DNA from: Paenibacillus luteus
Lineage (GTDB): Bacteria; Bacillota; Bacilli; Paenibacillales; Paenibacillaceae
DNA: 64,000 nucleotides
NCBI RefSeq assembly: GCF_006542765.1
Contig: NZ_SKCD01000011.1
Location: forward strand, 62,001 to 126,000
Direction of reading: 5' to 3'
The notes under the pieces are model-generated. The model ran no database searches. It saw only the letters and a program-made list of their open reading frames with translations, and was not told where the DNA came from. Position 1 is the stretch's first letter. The number at the start of each line of letters is the position of its first letter. Below are positions 27,392 through 37,340 of the stretch, in pieces. Both the position numbers and the translations under genes were made by a program.

Positions 27392-27649
27392 TTAATTCTG
27401 ATTATATTGTTGTTCAATATCCAATGGTTCTCGGACCATAGCTTTGAATTTCTGCTTACATACCCCATACTCTTTATAGTTCTTTCTTGCTTGATTCAAT
27501 GAAATATGGTTTGCGCCAATATTTCTATCAGGTTGATCATGGGCGACAGCATCATACTGCCAAAAACAAACATCACAAATATCCACGATTACCTCATCAT
27601 TGCTTTCAACAGTGAAATATTCACAGCAAGGGCACTGTAATCTCTTCAT
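27392..27649 (-). CDS. CPCC-family cysteine-rich protein
   Basis: 85 residues, opening 'MKRLQCPCCEYFTVE' followed by 'IVDICDVCFWQYD'. Two CxxC pairs form a small zinc ribbon, and 'NHISLNQARKNYKEYGVC' is a typical C-terminal helix of the Cys-rich CPCC domain. The TTG two codons upstream is too close to GGAG, so the ATG nine nt after GGAG is chosen. The molecular function of CPCC proteins is not known. It lies 42 bp downstream of the GNAT gene on the same strand, so co-transcription is likely. Confidence 0.85.
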   Translation of the reverse strand: MKRLQCPCCEYFTVESNDEVIVDICDVCFWQYDAVAHDQPDRNIGANHISLNQARKNYKEYGVCKQKFKAMVREPLDIEQQYNQN

Positions 27650-27691
27650 CTTCAACTGCTCCTATCAAATGGATTGGATCTGGCCACTTCG

Positions 27692-28276
27692 TTATTGAGA
27701 GATAAATGCTTCCAACTTTACTTTGACCAAAGGCCACTCCTGATTGGTAATGCTGTAGATCACCGTATCGCGAATGTATCCGTCATTCAGCACGCGATGA
27801 TTGCGCAGCACCCCTTCTTTTACGGCGCCGATGCGTTCAATAGCTGCTTGGGACCTTGTATTGCGAAGATCTGCTTTTAGCTGCACTCTAATCATGCCCC
27901 GTTGTTCAAATGCTTCGCGCAGCAGCAAATACTTGCACTCCGTATTTATCTTTGTCCGCCAAACGCTCGGATTCATCCACGTATAGCCGATTTCCAAGCC
28001 ACGATGCTCATCAGATATATCAAAAAACCGGGTGCTCCCTACGATTTTATCCTGCTCCAAATCCCAGATAGCATAAGGGATACAGGTTCCCTCTGCCTCT
28101 TCTTTTTTTGCATGTTCAATATACTGCTCGGCGTCAGCTAACGTAGAAATCCCTTTTAAGGGTACGCCCCAAATCGGGGTATCCTTTGCAGCTTTTAGCA
28201 GCAGCTCAGCATGATGCTTCTCCAACAAGATCAGTTTGGCGCGAGTTCCTTGCAATACGAATGGCTCAGTTGTCAT
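27692..28276 (-). CDS. GNAT-family acetyltransferase (RimJ/RimL-like)
   Basis: 194 residues. It starts 'MTTEPFVLQGTRAKLILLEK', then 'IPYAIWDLEQDKIVGSTRFF', 'LEIGYTWMNPSVWRTKINTE' and 'RVQLKADLRNTRSQAAIERIGAVKEG'. This is the RimJ/RimL-type layout in which the acetyl-CoA loop R/QxxGxG/A is degenerate. The upstream frame extension of 33 codons lacks a ribosome binding site, while GGAGG precedes the chosen ATG. It is divergent from a MocR regulator, which could control it, and followed by the CPCC gene. Substrate unknown; drug or N-terminal acetylation are both possible. Confidence 0.88.
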   Translation of the reverse strand: MTTEPFVLQGTRAKLILLEKHHAELLLKAAKDTPIWGVPLKGISTLADAEQYIEHAKKEEAEGTCIPYAIWDLEQDKIVGSTRFFDISDEHRGLEIGYTWMNPSVWRTKINTECKYLLLREAFEQRGMIRVQLKADLRNTRSQAAIERIGAVKEGVLRNHRVLNDGYIRDTVIYSITNQEWPLVKVKLEAFISQ

Positions 28277-28417
28277 GATGGGTGTCCTCCGATTTAGTAT
28301 TTGATTCTTTCGAGGTTTTGTGAGATTGTTGTCATTATATGACGAGTATCGGCTCACTGGTAGATCCAATTTCACTAAATTTGATTAGACCACTTTATCA
28401 TCCGAAAGGAAACAGAC

Positions 28418-29914
28418 ATGTTTATTTATATTGCTTTGGAGCCCTATATGGCACAATACTCTACCAAGTATGAGATGTTATACCATGCCCTGAAAAATAC
28501 AATCGTACAAGGCAAATTGGCCAATGGGGTTAGGCTGCCTTCCAGTCGGGAATTAGCGCGTATGTATGGATTTTCACGTGGTACGGTCTCCAATGTGCTT
28601 GAAGCGCTCACGGCCGAAGGGTATGTTACTGCTGTGGTCGGTAGCGGTACTTTCGTCAATTTTCAGTCCGCCAGTGCGCCAGTGCTCCCTCCCATCAAAA
28701 AAAAGGTTCGCTTATCTGAATGGGGAGAGCGGCTTAGAACTCCAACAATTAAGGAATGGGAAGCAGCAAACCCTACGCAGAGTCCAAAAACCTCTTATCA
28801 CGCATCAAAAGTAGATACATGGAGTACAAAAAGAAACGGGACGGTTTCTTTTCAACTGGGGATAACCGAGATGAGCCCCTTTTCAAAGGAAGCCTGGAAT
28901 CGTTGCTTGCATGAAGAAGCAAGATCGATGTCTGAGAAAGCTACCGTCGATGCGCATCAGCCGCTTGGCGTGATGGCGCTGCGGGAAGCTATCGCCAAAC
29001 ATTTGCAGCGTAACCGTGGGATTGGTGCGAATGCTGAACAGATTGTGATCGTAAACGGATCGATGCAAGCCATTGCCCTTTTGACGCAGCTTTTAACAGG
29101 TCCTGGGGATGCGGTCGTTGCTGAATGTCCCGGGTATCGCGGGATAAAGACAGCTGTACTTGCTTCAGGAGCAAAGCTGATTGAAGGCGAAGTCGATAAC
29201 CAGGGACTTATTCCACAATCGTGGGATGCCAGGATGCTATTCGTCACACCGAATCGGCAATACCCGACCGGAGCGGTGCTGAGCATGGAGCGAAGGCAAC
29301 AATTGCTCTCATGGGCTGCCAAACAAAGTGCATTTATTATCGAGGATGAATATGACAGCGAATTCCGTCATCGAGGCAAGCCGATCGAGACGTTTAAAAG
29401 CTTGGATAAGTCGACCGAACTCGTAATCTATACAGGCACCTTTTCCAAAACAATGATGACGGATATAAGGCTTGGCTTTGTCGTGCTCCCGACTGTTTTA
29501 GTCGAGCCTTTTACCAGCGCCAAGTCGTTATATGAACCGCATCCAAGCGCGATTCTAGAGCAGCGAGCATTGGCCGCGTTTATGAGCAGCGGGCTATATG
29601 AACGCCATTTGCGAAGAATGAAGCGAATATACAGCCATAAATTTTCGCTTTTGCGCGACATGTTGAAACGTATGCCCGTTCCGATCCGTTGGATCGACGG
29701 GGACGCTGGCTTGCATATTTTCGGATGGTGGTTAGGAACGAAGGAGCAATATGAGACTTATGAAAAAGATTGCCGGGAAGCAGGCGTTGAGTGGGTGCGA
29801 GAACGAACAAGCCACGATAAAATAGGCATAAGCCTAGGCTTTTCGCATCTTCAAGACGAGGACCTGATCTTAGGAATTGGAAGAATGATCGAGGTTTGGG
29901 AGCGAATGAGCTGA
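28418..29914 (+). CDS. MocR-family regulator (GntR winged helix fused to aminotransferase)
   Basis: 498 residues. The first ~85 are a GntR winged helix ('YEMLYHALKNTIVQGKL', 'LPSSRELARMYGFSRGTVSNVLEALTAEGYV'). The rest is a fold-type I PLP aminotransferase domain with 'HQPLGVMALREAIAKHLQRNRG', 'DEYDSEFR' and the PLP lysine Lys344 in 'GTFSKTMMTDIRLGF'. MocR proteins use PLP or amino compounds as effectors (PdxR and GabR are the known cases). The ATG has AAAGGA upstream. It is divergent from the GNAT/CPCC pair with 141 bp between, probably controlling that pair or itself. Confidence 0.92.
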   Translation: MFIYIALEPYMAQYSTKYEMLYHALKNTIVQGKLANGVRLPSSRELARMYGFSRGTVSNVLEALTAEGYVTAVVGSGTFVNFQSASAPVLPPIKKKVRLSEWGERLRTPTIKEWEAANPTQSPKTSYHASKVDTWSTKRNGTVSFQLGITEMSPFSKEAWNRCLHEEARSMSEKATVDAHQPLGVMALREAIAKHLQRNRGIGANAEQIVIVNGSMQAIALLTQLLTGPGDAVVAECPGYRGIKTAVLASGAKLIEGEVDNQGLIPQSWDARMLFVTPNRQYPTGAVLSMERRQQLLSWAAKQSAFIIEDEYDSEFRHRGKPIETFKSLDKSTELVIYTGTFSKTMMTDIRLGFVVLPTVLVEPFTSAKSLYEPHPSAILEQRALAAFMSSGLYERHLRRMKRIYSHKFSLLRDMLKRMPVPIRWIDGDAGLHIFGWWLGTKEQYETYEKDCREAGVEWVRERTSHDKIGISLGFSHLQDEDLILGIGRMIEVWERMS

Positions 29915-29944
29915 GACTTTAAGTCAACGATAGATAAAATAAAG

Positions 29945-29979
29945 CCTGCGCACTTCGATTCACAATCGATGTGCGCAGG
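29945..29979. terminator. Hairpin between the convergent mocR and CYP102 genes
   Basis: 9-bp arms CCTGCGCAC and GTGCGCAGG plus inner pairing TCGATT/AATCGA. The minus strand continues CTTTATTTTA, so it likely terminates the CYP102 transcript as well. Confidence 0.65.
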
Positions 29980-30078
29980 TCGCGTTTGGCCATAGGCACG
30001 GATCGTTTTAAACAGAAAAACTGTACCAGAAGATAATGGCATTTTACAATAAAATGATTTGTTTACGCATAGCTCTGA

Positions 30079-33000
30079 TTACCCTGCCCACACGTCTTTG
30101 GCATAACGCCCTTCTGCTTGAAGTTCGTTTAACCATGAATTCGCCTCATTCTGCCCTGCTCCGTGTACATGCTGGTAAGCTTGCATGAGGGTCTTTTCTA
30201 CATCAGGCGCCATTTTGCTACCGTCACCGCATATATATAGACGTCCCTCATAGGTTAAAATCCTAATCAGCTCGTTGCTGTTTTGCTCCATTAAATGCTG
30301 GACATAACAGTTAGAGGATTCATCGACACGGGAGAAAGCGATATGGAGCGTGACAATGCCATCCTTTTCATATTGCTTTAATTCTTCGCGGTAGAGAAAA
30401 TCAGATTCATTCCTGCAGCCGAAATAAAGATGGGCTTCGCCAAGCTCTACTCCTTGCTTCTTGAGGGCTGCTCTTACCTGCAAGAACCCCCTGAACGGAG
30501 CAACGCCTGTTCCCGGTCCGACCATGACAATTGGTACGGCTGCATCGGCCGGCAGCTGAAAACCGGATTCCGGTGTGCGAATAAACATAAGAAGCTGTTC
30601 GCCTACCCTTTGATTGGCCAGATAGGTGGACGCCACACCGTGATATTGTCCATTGCCGCTCCATGCGGGTGCATTCAAAACAGCGACCGTCATGCTTGCT
30701 TGATCTTGGTGATGCCGAGGTGAGCTTGAGATAGAATAATATCTGGGCTTAAGCGCAGGCAGCAACTCTAAGAATGTCCCAAATGGTAGTTCACAGGCTT
30801 CGTATTTTTCTAACAGATCGAGCATGGTCACGCGTTGTCTCAAAACCTGTTGTCGATAGCTATCCTCTTCTAGCATCGCCTCCAATTCGCGTTTGTGCGG
30901 CGGGCATACCGTATAAGCGGCGAGAACACGCAGCTGCGCACGTGTGGCGGGTTCCTGCAACTCTACGCTGTTCTTAAGCAGATCGCTAAGATTTACAGGC
31001 CGCCCCAGCGGAAAGTGCACCGGATGGCGTCCGTTTGCCGACAAAATCAACTGATCGTTTCCGTCAAGCTTGAACCGGCGTAGGATTCGATTGACATTTG
31101 AAATATTGTTGCTCGGAAGCACTCCGATGTGATCCCCTTCTTGATAATTCATTCCAGCTGGCAATGCCATTTCAATATGGCGCGTGCTTCGTCCGCTGTC
31201 TTCCGACTGAAGCTCACGGTTTGCCACAATTGCAGCATAAGCTGCACCGTATGTTCGAGCCAGCGGTAAGGTAGGGACGCCATCTACAAATTGAACGGAC
31301 AATGAAGCCTGTGTTTTTTCTGCCTTTGCCTCTTTGTCCATTTTCAGGTCAAAAGCAGTCAAAATATCCTTCCATAGCCGTTCCTGCCAATCGTCAACCT
31401 CCTTCTCAAAATCACCGCCAGCGTCAGCTTCTCCCCGAGCGGATAGCCTAGTCGCCCCCTTCTGATCAAGCTGTTCATCCATCCATTTGGGAATGTTTTG
31501 ATAAGTATTCGACCAATTGCGGTCTCCACAGCCCAATACCGCATAGCTAACACCGTTCAAATCGCCAGGCTGAGTCTGTTCCAGCCAATTAACGAAATTC
31601 GCAGCATTTTGTGGAGGCTTTCCGTTATAGGTTGCAGTGATGATCAGAAGAGCGCCTTCCTTCGGAAGCCTGCCCATCCAGTCATTCAAAGGACCGACCT
31701 CGCTCTGCACGCCATACATGCGTGCTGTATCGGCAAGCTCCCTCGCAATTCGCTCAGCCGTTCCTAAATTCGAGCCATAAAGCACGAGCAGAGGCAAACG
31801 TTCTGCACCTATGATTGTGCCTTCGTAAGATGATGGTTTTTTCTGTAATTCCTTTACCACGTTTTCTCTCTTAATTGGCATCTCTTGCTGTAGTATGCTT
31901 GCTGCCTGTTTATTTGGCCGCATTTTCACTTGGATATTGAAATCGCCTGGTTTAAGGGTTAGTGTCTGCTTTACATCCAACTGGTAATTTTGAAAGTCGA
32001 TGAGCTCAAAATGCTGCAAAACCATCCCCAGTACCAGTGTCGCTTCATAAAGCGCAAACTGCATTCCAATGCAGGCCCGTTCACCGTTACCAAACGGTTT
32101 GTACGCATGATTCGGCACTTTGGAGGGATCGGCGAACCGTTCGGGTCGGAACTCGTCCGCGTCTTCTCCCCATGCGTCTTTATCCCGATGAAGCTGTGGC
32201 AGAAGAACACTGACGGTCTCCCCTTTTTTCATAGGGTACTGCCCTCCAATCACGGTATCTTCTTTCGCATAGAGATCAAATCCCGGCGCAGTGGGCCACA
32301 GACGCAAGGATTCGTTCAGAATCATTCGGACGTATTTGAGCTGGAGGACCTCTTCATAGGAAGGAGTTGATTGAGTCAGCACTCGATCCACTTCCTCATA
32401 GGCCTGCTTTAGGGATTCTGGATTTTTCAACAAGAAGTACAGGGCGAAAGACAATAAACCGCTTGTTGTTTCATGTCCGGCTATGAGAAAGGTAATGATT
32501 TGATAACGGATGTTCTCGTCATCGAGCTTCTCTCCCGTATCTGGGTCTACTCCGCTTAACATGCGGGCGAGTAAGTCGTTCTCGCCATCAATACCGCTCG
32601 CCTTGCGTTCATCAATGATTTGGTCTACCAATGAAAACATGGTCTGAATATCCTTTTGGAACTGCTTTTTCGTTTTCACCATCAACAGATTTTGTATGCC
32701 AAGTCGTGAGCTTTTTAGCATTGCTTCATTGAGCGCGCGTACCATGCTTACGATAAACGGGCTGTGATTCTCTCTGTAGAAGCTGTTAAAACGGTAATTA
32801 AATCCACAGAGCCCAATGGTGTCCAGCGTAAGCCTGGTCATGTCATCAGGCACGTCAATGCTCTCCTTCGGATTTAGGCGGCTCCATTTCTGGATTAACT
32901 GCTGGGCAATGTCCACCATCATCGAATGATATCCCTTCATCGCATGCTGGCTGAAGGTTGGCAATAGAATATTATGGGCCTTTCGCCAGTTAGGCTCGGC

Positions 33001-33285
33001 CGTTCTGCTCGTGAACAAGCCATCTCCGCCAAAAGCGCGCACATTCTCCAGTTCGTTATACACGTACTTGTCAAAGCGCGTAACATCGCAAACTTCTGCT
33101 ACCAGCTGATGCCCTGAAATGACGAGACTGGAGAAGCCTGGACCCGTTAAACGATATATTGGACCCAATTCTTCAGCCAGCTTGCCAAGGGACAGAGTCG
33201 GTTTTTCCTTATCAATTAGAGGCAAGTTGCCAAGCGGTCCGTAGGTTTTGGGCTGCGGAACGTTGCTTATTCCAGCTTCTTTCAT
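30079..33285 (-). CDS. Self-sufficient cytochrome P450 CYP102 (P450-BM3-like P450:reductase fusion)
   Basis: 1068 residues. The N-terminal P450 domain (1-~470) has '[25 protein letters not shown]', I-helix '[13 protein letters not shown]', ExxR in 'LNESLRLWP', and the heme loop '[15 protein letters not shown]' with Cys405. It is followed by a linker, an FMN flavodoxin domain (~488-630; '[20 protein letters not shown]'), and an FAD/NADPH reductase ('RYYSISSSP', '[16 protein letters not shown]'). BM3 is 1049 residues with the same order. It hydroxylates or epoxidises medium-to-long-chain fatty acids with NADPH and O2. AGAGGAGG precedes the ATG. It starts 29 bp after the TetR stop codon, the same layout as fatR-cyp102 operons of Bacillus. 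Confidence 0.96.
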   Translation of the reverse strand: MKEAGISNVPQPKTYGPLGNLPLIDKEKPTLSLGKLAEELGPIYRLTGPGFSSLVISGHQLVAEVCDVTRFDKYVYNELENVRAFGGDGLFTSRTAEPNWRKAHNILLPTFSQHAMKGYHSMMVDIAQQLIQKWSRLNPKESIDVPDDMTRLTLDTIGLCGFNYRFNSFYRENHSPFIVSMVRALNEAMLKSSRLGIQNLLMVKTKKQFQKDIQTMFSLVDQIIDERKASGIDGENDLLARMLSGVDPDTGEKLDDENIRYQIITFLIAGHETTSGLLSFALYFLLKNPESLKQAYEEVDRVLTQSTPSYEEVLQLKYVRMILNESLRLWPTAPGFDLYAKEDTVIGGQYPMKKGETVSVLLPQLHRDKDAWGEDADEFRPERFADPSKVPNHAYKPFGNGERACIGMQFALYEATLVLGMVLQHFELIDFQNYQLDVKQTLTLKPGDFNIQVKMRPNKQAASILQQEMPIKRENVVKELQKKPSSYEGTIIGAERLPLLVLYGSNLGTAERIARELADTARMYGVQSEVGPLNDWMGRLPKEGALLIITATYNGKPPQNAANFVNWLEQTQPGDLNGVSYAVLGCGDRNWSNTYQNIPKWMDEQLDQKGATRLSARGEADAGGDFEKEVDDWQERLWKDILTAFDLKMDKEAKAEKTQASLSVQFVDGVPTLPLARTYGAAYAAIVANRELQSEDSGRSTRHIEMALPAGMNYQEGDHIGVLPSNNISNVNRILRRFKLDGNDQLILSANGRHPVHFPLGRPVNLSDLLKNSVELQEPATRAQLRVLAAYTVCPPHKRELEAMLEEDSYRQQVLRQRVTMLDLLEKYEACELPFGTFLELLPALKPRYYSISSSPRHHQDQASMTVAVLNAPAWSGNGQYHGVASTYLANQRVGEQLLMFIRTPESGFQLPADAAVPIVMVGPGTGVAPFRGFLQVRAALKKQGVELGEAHLYFGCRNESDFLYREELKQYEKDGIVTLHIAFSRVDESSNCYVQHLMEQNSNELIRILTYEGRLYICGDGSKMAPDVEKTLMQAYQHVHGAGQNEANSWLNELQAEGRYAKDVWAG

Positions 33286-33314
33286 TGTTTACCTCCTCTG
33301 AATGAATCATCAAT

Positions 33315-33878
33315 TTAAGTTTTAACCCCATGAAAGAGCGTATCGTTCACCAGCTTGGCAGCGGAATTTTTGGCGATATTGCCTTGCTGCACTTGCTGCC
33401 AGGTCAGAATAAGCAGTGAATACAAAACATTTAAAATCCATTCCGTGTCCAGATCCTGCCGCAGGGTTCCTGCTTGCTGCAAGGACCGGATGGCATTTCG
33501 AATCGGTTCTAATATTTTATTTTCGGCTGCAAGCATTTCCTCGTTGTAGTACAACGAAGCATCGTGAGTAAGGAAATGAATCTTAGCTCCTAGTGGAATT
33601 AATGCTTCTATGAGAGCCGGAATGTAGCTGTTCCCATCCTTTTCATCTTGCGATAGGCGGCTCATCGTGTCTCCCACGACTTGAACAGCTCTTAAGCCAA
33701 GCTGAAGCATAAGCTGATCTCTGCTCTCCACATACCGGTGTAATGTTGCAATACCGATACCGGCATGCTCGGCAATCTCATTCAATGAAGCCGTCGGCTT
33801 CTCGACAAGCAGCTCTGTTGCTGAATCTAGAATGGCATGAAGCTTGGCTTCTTTTGCCGTAATTCTCGGTTTATTCAT
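33315..33878 (-). CDS. TetR/AcrR-family regulator of the CYP102 operon (FatR-like)
   Basis: 187 residues. The helix-turn-helix is 'ASLNEIAEHAGIGIATLHRYVESRDQLMLQ'; the C-terminal helical domain has 'HFLTHDASLYYNEEM'. It is the first gene of the operon and the P450 follows by 29 bp. In Bacillus, the equivalent FatR represses its own operon and is released by polyunsaturated fatty acids; the same role is inferred here. AGAGGGAA precedes the ATG. A weak palindrome CTATT-N4-AATAG lies at 33921-33934 upstream and is a possible operator. Confidence 0.88.
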   Translation of the reverse strand: MNKPRITAKEAKLHAILDSATELLVEKPTASLNEIAEHAGIGIATLHRYVESRDQLMLQLGLRAVQVVGDTMSRLSQDEKDGNSYIPALIEALIPLGAKIHFLTHDASLYYNEEMLAAENKILEPIRNAIRSLQQAGTLRQDLDTEWILNVLYSLLILTWQQVQQGNIAKNSAAKLVNDTLFHGVKT

Positions 33879-34023
33879 TGGGAATTCCCTCTTTCAATGC
33901 TTTGTAAATGATAGATAAAACTATTGTTTAATAGAATTATAAACCATGAATGAACGGATTTCAAATCTTGAGCTTCCGATCTCCTTCTTAACAATAGAAT
34001 AATGCAGATAATTGTTAACAAAC

Positions 34024-34059
34024 AAAAAAACTAGGACCCCAAAGTGGTCCTAGTTTTTT
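34024..34059. terminator. Bidirectional intrinsic terminator of the SDR gene
   Basis: 9-bp perfect arms ACTAGGACC and GGTCCTAGT flanked by A- and T-runs on both sides. It ends the SDR gene and separates it from the TetR-CYP102 operon. Confidence 0.9.
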
Positions 34060-34118
34060 ATAATTGGAGTGTATAAACGTATCTGTTGCTTCCCTAACGA
34101 TTCGAATTGGGTTGTATT

Positions 34119-34862
34119 TTACATACTCTGTGCTGTCGGCCTGATCACGATCTCGTTAATTCCGGTATCTTCCGGCTCATGAATGGCGTAAGCGATCGCT
34201 CCGGCGATCCGATATGGCGAAATGCTTAGGCTACTGAAATGTGAAGCCATTGCTTGAACTTCAGGACTTTTGACGGTATTAATTAGCTCAGAATCGGTAA
34301 TTCCCGGGGATATGATCGTTGAGCGGATATTAGAGGTTGGGGATTCTTCCTGGCGCAGTCCTTCCGAAATGGCTCTAACGGCAAATTTGGTAGCACTATA
34401 GACAGCTGATGTCGGACTTACCGAATGGCCGGCAACCGATGAAACGTTGATGATATGCCCGTTTTGCTGTTCTCTCATAGCTGGCAGAACCGCGGCAATG
34501 CCATACAGCACGCCTTTTATATTCACGTCAATCATATGCTCCCATTCCTCAACTCTTAATTCATTTAGACGTGAAACGGGCATGACTCCGGCATTATTCA
34601 CAAGCACATCAATGCGGCCATATTGCTTCAAAGCAAATTGTGCCAGCTCTTGCGTATCTTGTTGCGAGGTTACGTCTGTCGTGAAATAAACCGCTTCTCC
34701 GCCTTCTTGTTTAATATCGTTGACGATAGCTTGCAGACGGTCCTCTCTTCTTGCCGCCAACACGATTTTCGCTCCCTGCTTGGCCAATAATTTAGCTGTC
34801 GCTTCCCCAATCCCACTGGATGCTCCCGTTATGATGACTACTTTGGATGTCGTGTTTTCCAA
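34119..34862 (-). CDS. Classical short-chain dehydrogenase/reductase
   Basis: 247 residues. It has the cofactor loop 'TGASSGIGEATAKLLAKQG', 'LAARREDRL' (Arg pair suggests NADPH), 'LVNNAGVMP', the catalytic Ser in 'HIINVSSVAGHSV' and Tyr/Lys in 'SAVYSATKFAVRAI'. It is a complete classical SDR; the alcohol or ketone substrate is not known. The start is TTG with AAGGG upstream, 10 nt away. It is divergent from the TetR gene, sharing with it a palindrome nearly identical to the one at the first TetR/SDR pair. Regulation by that TetR is inferred. Confidence 0.9.
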   Translation of the reverse strand: MENTTSKVVIITGASSGIGEATAKLLAKQGAKIVLAARREDRLQAIVNDIKQEGGEAVYFTTDVTSQQDTQELAQFALKQYGRIDVLVNNAGVMPVSRLNELRVEEWEHMIDVNIKGVLYGIAAVLPAMREQQNGHIINVSSVAGHSVSPTSAVYSATKFAVRAISEGLRQEESPTSNIRSTIISPGITDSELINTVKSPEVQAMASHFSSLSISPYRIAGAIAYAIHEPEDTGINEIVIRPTAQSM

Positions 34863-34902
34863 TGTTATCTGTCCCTTCGAAAATAATATTCAAACTCAAT
34901 TA

Positions 34903-34918
34903 TTCAACAAATGTTGTA
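34903..34918. promoter_or_regulatory. Putative TetR operator TTCAACAAATGTTGTA
   Basis: Inverted repeat between the divergent SDR and TetR genes. It is 14/16 identical to TACAACAAGTGTTGTA at 4278-4293, in the corresponding place in another TetR/SDR pair. Confidence 0.65.
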
Positions 34919-35044
34919 TAATTGGCGTTCGTTGATTATCATTATATCGAGATAGATAGGATATTCAATCGCTAATCGGATCGTATATGTTCTATACTCA
35001 ACATCATGAACCAAACTGTTGAGTAACTAGGGAGGAAACTAAAT

Positions 35045-35620
35045 ATGAGAGCCACTACTAAAATAGATCGACGTATCGTAAAGACGAAAGAAGCGATCAA
35101 CAAGGCATTTTTGGAGCTTTTTTCCGAAAAAGACTTTCAGCAGCTAACGATTAATGATATCTCGGAACGAGCCAATGTAAATCGAGGTACGGTTTATCTC
35201 CACTACACGGATAAATACGACCTGCTTGATAAATGCATTGAAGAATATTTAAATCAACTGATTGCTTTTTGCAGCCTCGATGAGAACAGCCCGGGCAACA
35301 CAACGCTAAATAGCGATTTGACCCCTATTTTTATTTATTTCGAGGGGAATTTCACTTTCTTCTCATCGTTGTTCGCACACCAAAGAACGTTTGTTTTCCG
35401 CGAGCGCCTACTAGCGTTTATCACATTGAACGTAAAAAAGAAACTTGAAATGCAAAACCTAGATTCGAAAATCGATCATGAGCTTAATGCCCAATTTATG
35501 GCTTCGGCCTTTGTTGGAATCGTGGAATGGTGGATACAGCATGCGATGCCGCACCCTCCTTCCTTTATGGCGGATCAGTTGCGGAGATTGTTTGAGAAAA
35601 ATGACATTTATGCTGATTAA
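35045..35620 (+). CDS. TetR/AcrR-family transcriptional regulator (TetR_C_7-like)
   Basis: 191 residues. The helix-turn-helix reads 'TKEAINKAFLELFSEKDFQQ', then 'SERANVNRGTVYLHYTDKYDLLDKC'. The C-terminal domain includes 'FEGNFTFFSSLFAHQRTFVFRERLL' and 'MASAFVGIVEWWIQHAMPHP', characteristic of the Dha-regulator-like TetR_C_7/8 groups. GGGAGGAAACTAAAT precedes the ATG. It is divergent from the SDR gene and presumably represses it through the shared palindrome at 34903-34918. It is a paralogue in style of the TetR at 3621-4172. Confidence 0.88.
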   Translation: MRATTKIDRRIVKTKEAINKAFLELFSEKDFQQLTINDISERANVNRGTVYLHYTDKYDLLDKCIEEYLNQLIAFCSLDENSPGNTTLNSDLTPIFIYFEGNFTFFSSLFAHQRTFVFRERLLAFITLNVKKKLEMQNLDSKIDHELNAQFMASAFVGIVEWWIQHAMPHPPSFMADQLRRLFEKNDIYAD

Positions 35621-35707
35621 AATATTAGCGAGTCATTTGCTAGTCGCCTAGCAATTAACAAAGTAACCTATGGTACACCCGGTTATGGGGCTTTCAACGT
35701 AATAGCG

Positions 35708-35754
35708 CTGGAGGTCATCCTCATGCAAAGCAATTGCTTTAAAATGACTTCCAG
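35708..35754. repeat. Nested hairpin between the convergent TetR and ABC-F genes
   Basis: 11-bp arms CTGGAGGTCAT and ATGACTTCCAG with one G-U pair; the loop holds AAAGCAATTGCTTT, itself a perfect palindrome (35727-35740). No T-run follows. It may be a transcription barrier or a repeat element. Confidence 0.5.
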
Positions 35755-35801
35755 ACTATCATTCCACAACAACGGGATTGCTTCCCAATGTTAAATAAAA
35801 A

Positions 35802-37280
35802 TTACAGCTTAACAATCTTTGTTGCGATGTTATTGCAAAATTCCCTGTCATGCTCCACAAACAAAATGGTAGGTGCGTATTCCAGCAGCAGCTCTTCAAT
35901 TTGCATGCGCGAAATAATGTCAATAAAGTTGAGCGGTTCGTCCCAAATATGCAAATGAACTTGTTCGCTTAAACTTTTTGCAATAAGCACCTTCTTCTTT
36001 TGGCCTCCGCTGAAGGCGGAAATATCTTTTTCGAACTGAGTTCTGGAAAAATCAAGCTTTCTTAAAATCGATTTAAAAAGGCTCTCGTCAATTCCGCTGC
36101 TGGCAGCATAGTCGGACAAACTGCCTTGAAGATGTGAGGTATCCTGTGACACATAGGATATCTTCAACAGGCTATCCTTCCGGCAGGTGCCCGTATAGCT
36201 TAGCTCCTCCCCGCAAAGTAGCTTGATTATGCTTGATTTGCCAGAGCCGTTCTGGCCGGAAAGAGCAATGCGCTCACCTGGCTCAATCGTAAAACTCACA
36301 TCGGTACATACTTTTCGTTCGCCGTAAAAAATCGAAACCTGATCCAGTTCAGCAAGCTGGCTTTTATGAAAAGCAAGCTGTGAAATCTCGAGTCCTTCCG
36401 CATTTTCAATATTTTTAAGGAGCTTAGACTTTTCATCGATAGCCGATTGCTGCCGCTGCTCAATGCTTTTGGAACGTTTCATCATTTTAGCGGCCTTATG
36501 GCCAATATAGCCTTTATCAACCTTTGAACCGGAGTTTCTTGTACCGTTTTTTGTTTTTTCCACTTCGTGTGACCAGTTCCCGGTCCGCTTAGCGGAATTC
36601 GACAAGCGTTTAATGTCTTTTCTAAGTTTTTCGTTCTCGGCAAGCTCAAAGTTGTCTTGTCTCTGTTTGTTTTCCCACCAACTTGAAAAATTTCCTTTTT
36701 GAATTTCAATGTTTGTTTTATTGATAGATATAATATGGTCTACGCAGTTATCTAGAAATGACCTGTCATGAGAAACCAAAATATAGCCGCTTTTTGTATT
36801 GAGATAATCGCTTACCAGTTTTCTGGCATTCATGTCCAGATGATTAGTCGGTTCATCAATCAGCAGAAAGCTATTTTCCTTTATGAATAATGCAGCCAGC
36901 AGCACTTTCGTTTGTTCGCCGTTCGACAATGAATTGAAGGGCCGATACAACACATCTTCAGAAACCTTAAGCAAAGAAAGCTCGCGCATTAGCTGCCAAT
37001 GAATATAATCCGGAAATATGTCAGTGATCACATCAATGGTATTGTTTTCCTTGTTCTCCACAGGGAAAGGAAAATACTCAAAGGTGACCTTAGCCGAAAT
37101 AGTACCGCTGTACTCGTATTTCCCAAGCAGCAGCTGGAGAAAGGTTGTTTTCCCTCTGCCGTTTCTTCCTGTAAATCCTAATTTCCAATCGGTATCGATT
37201 TGAAAACTCACGTTTTCAAATATGTTATCGTAGCTGCCCTCATAGGCAAACGTAAAGTTTGTAACATTAATTAATGACAT
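35802..37280 (-). CDS. ABC-F ribosomal protection protein, Lsa-like
   Basis: 492 residues with two ABC ATPase domains and no membrane segments. Domain 1 has 'GLTGRNGRGKTTFLQLL'-like Walker A (F-T-G-R-N-G-R-G-K-T-T), 'NSLSNGEQTKVLLAAL' signature and 'LLIDEPTNHLDM'. The interdomain linker (~185-280) is Lys/Arg-rich. Domain 2 has 'GQNGSGKSSIIKLL', 'AFSGGQKKKVLIAKSL' and 'IWDEPLNFIDI'. It resembles Enterococcus/Staphylococcus Lsa proteins (~492-498 aa), which displace lincosamides, streptogramin A and pleuromutilins from the ribosome. AGGAGG precedes the ATG; the 25-codon extension runs through a terminator hairpin. Expression is likely controlled by leader attenuation. Confidence 0.92.
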   Translation of the reverse strand: MSLINVTNFTFAYEGSYDNIFENVSFQIDTDWKLGFTGRNGRGKTTFLQLLLGKYEYSGTISAKVTFEYFPFPVENKENNTIDVITDIFPDYIHWQLMRELSLLKVSEDVLYRPFNSLSNGEQTKVLLAALFIKENSFLLIDEPTNHLDMNARKLVSDYLNTKSGYILVSHDRSFLDNCVDHIISINKTNIEIQKGNFSSWWENKQRQDNFELAENEKLRKDIKRLSNSAKRTGNWSHEVEKTKNGTRNSGSKVDKGYIGHKAAKMMKRSKSIEQRQQSAIDEKSKLLKNIENAEGLEISQLAFHKSQLAELDQVSIFYGERKVCTDVSFTIEPGERIALSGQNGSGKSSIIKLLCGEELSYTGTCRKDSLLKISYVSQDTSHLQGSLSDYAASSGIDESLFKSILRKLDFSRTQFEKDISAFSGGQKKKVLIAKSLSEQVHLHIWDEPLNFIDIISRMQIEELLLEYAPTILFVEHDREFCNNIATKIVKL

Positions 37281-37300
37281 GAAATCATCCTCCTGTATAG

Positions 37301-37340
37301 AAAATAAAAGAGCCACAAGAAAGTTACTTTCTTGTAGCTC
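37301..37340 (-). terminator. Leader terminator/attenuator of the ABC-F gene
   Basis: 14-bp arms (CTTTCTTGTAGCTC and GAGCCACAAGAAAG on the plus strand) followed on the minus strand by TTTTATTTT. The hairpin ends only 21 nt upstream of the ABC-F start, inside the transcribed leader, so it acts before the gene. This is the arrangement of ribosome-mediated attenuators of ABC-F resistance genes. Confidence 0.8.
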
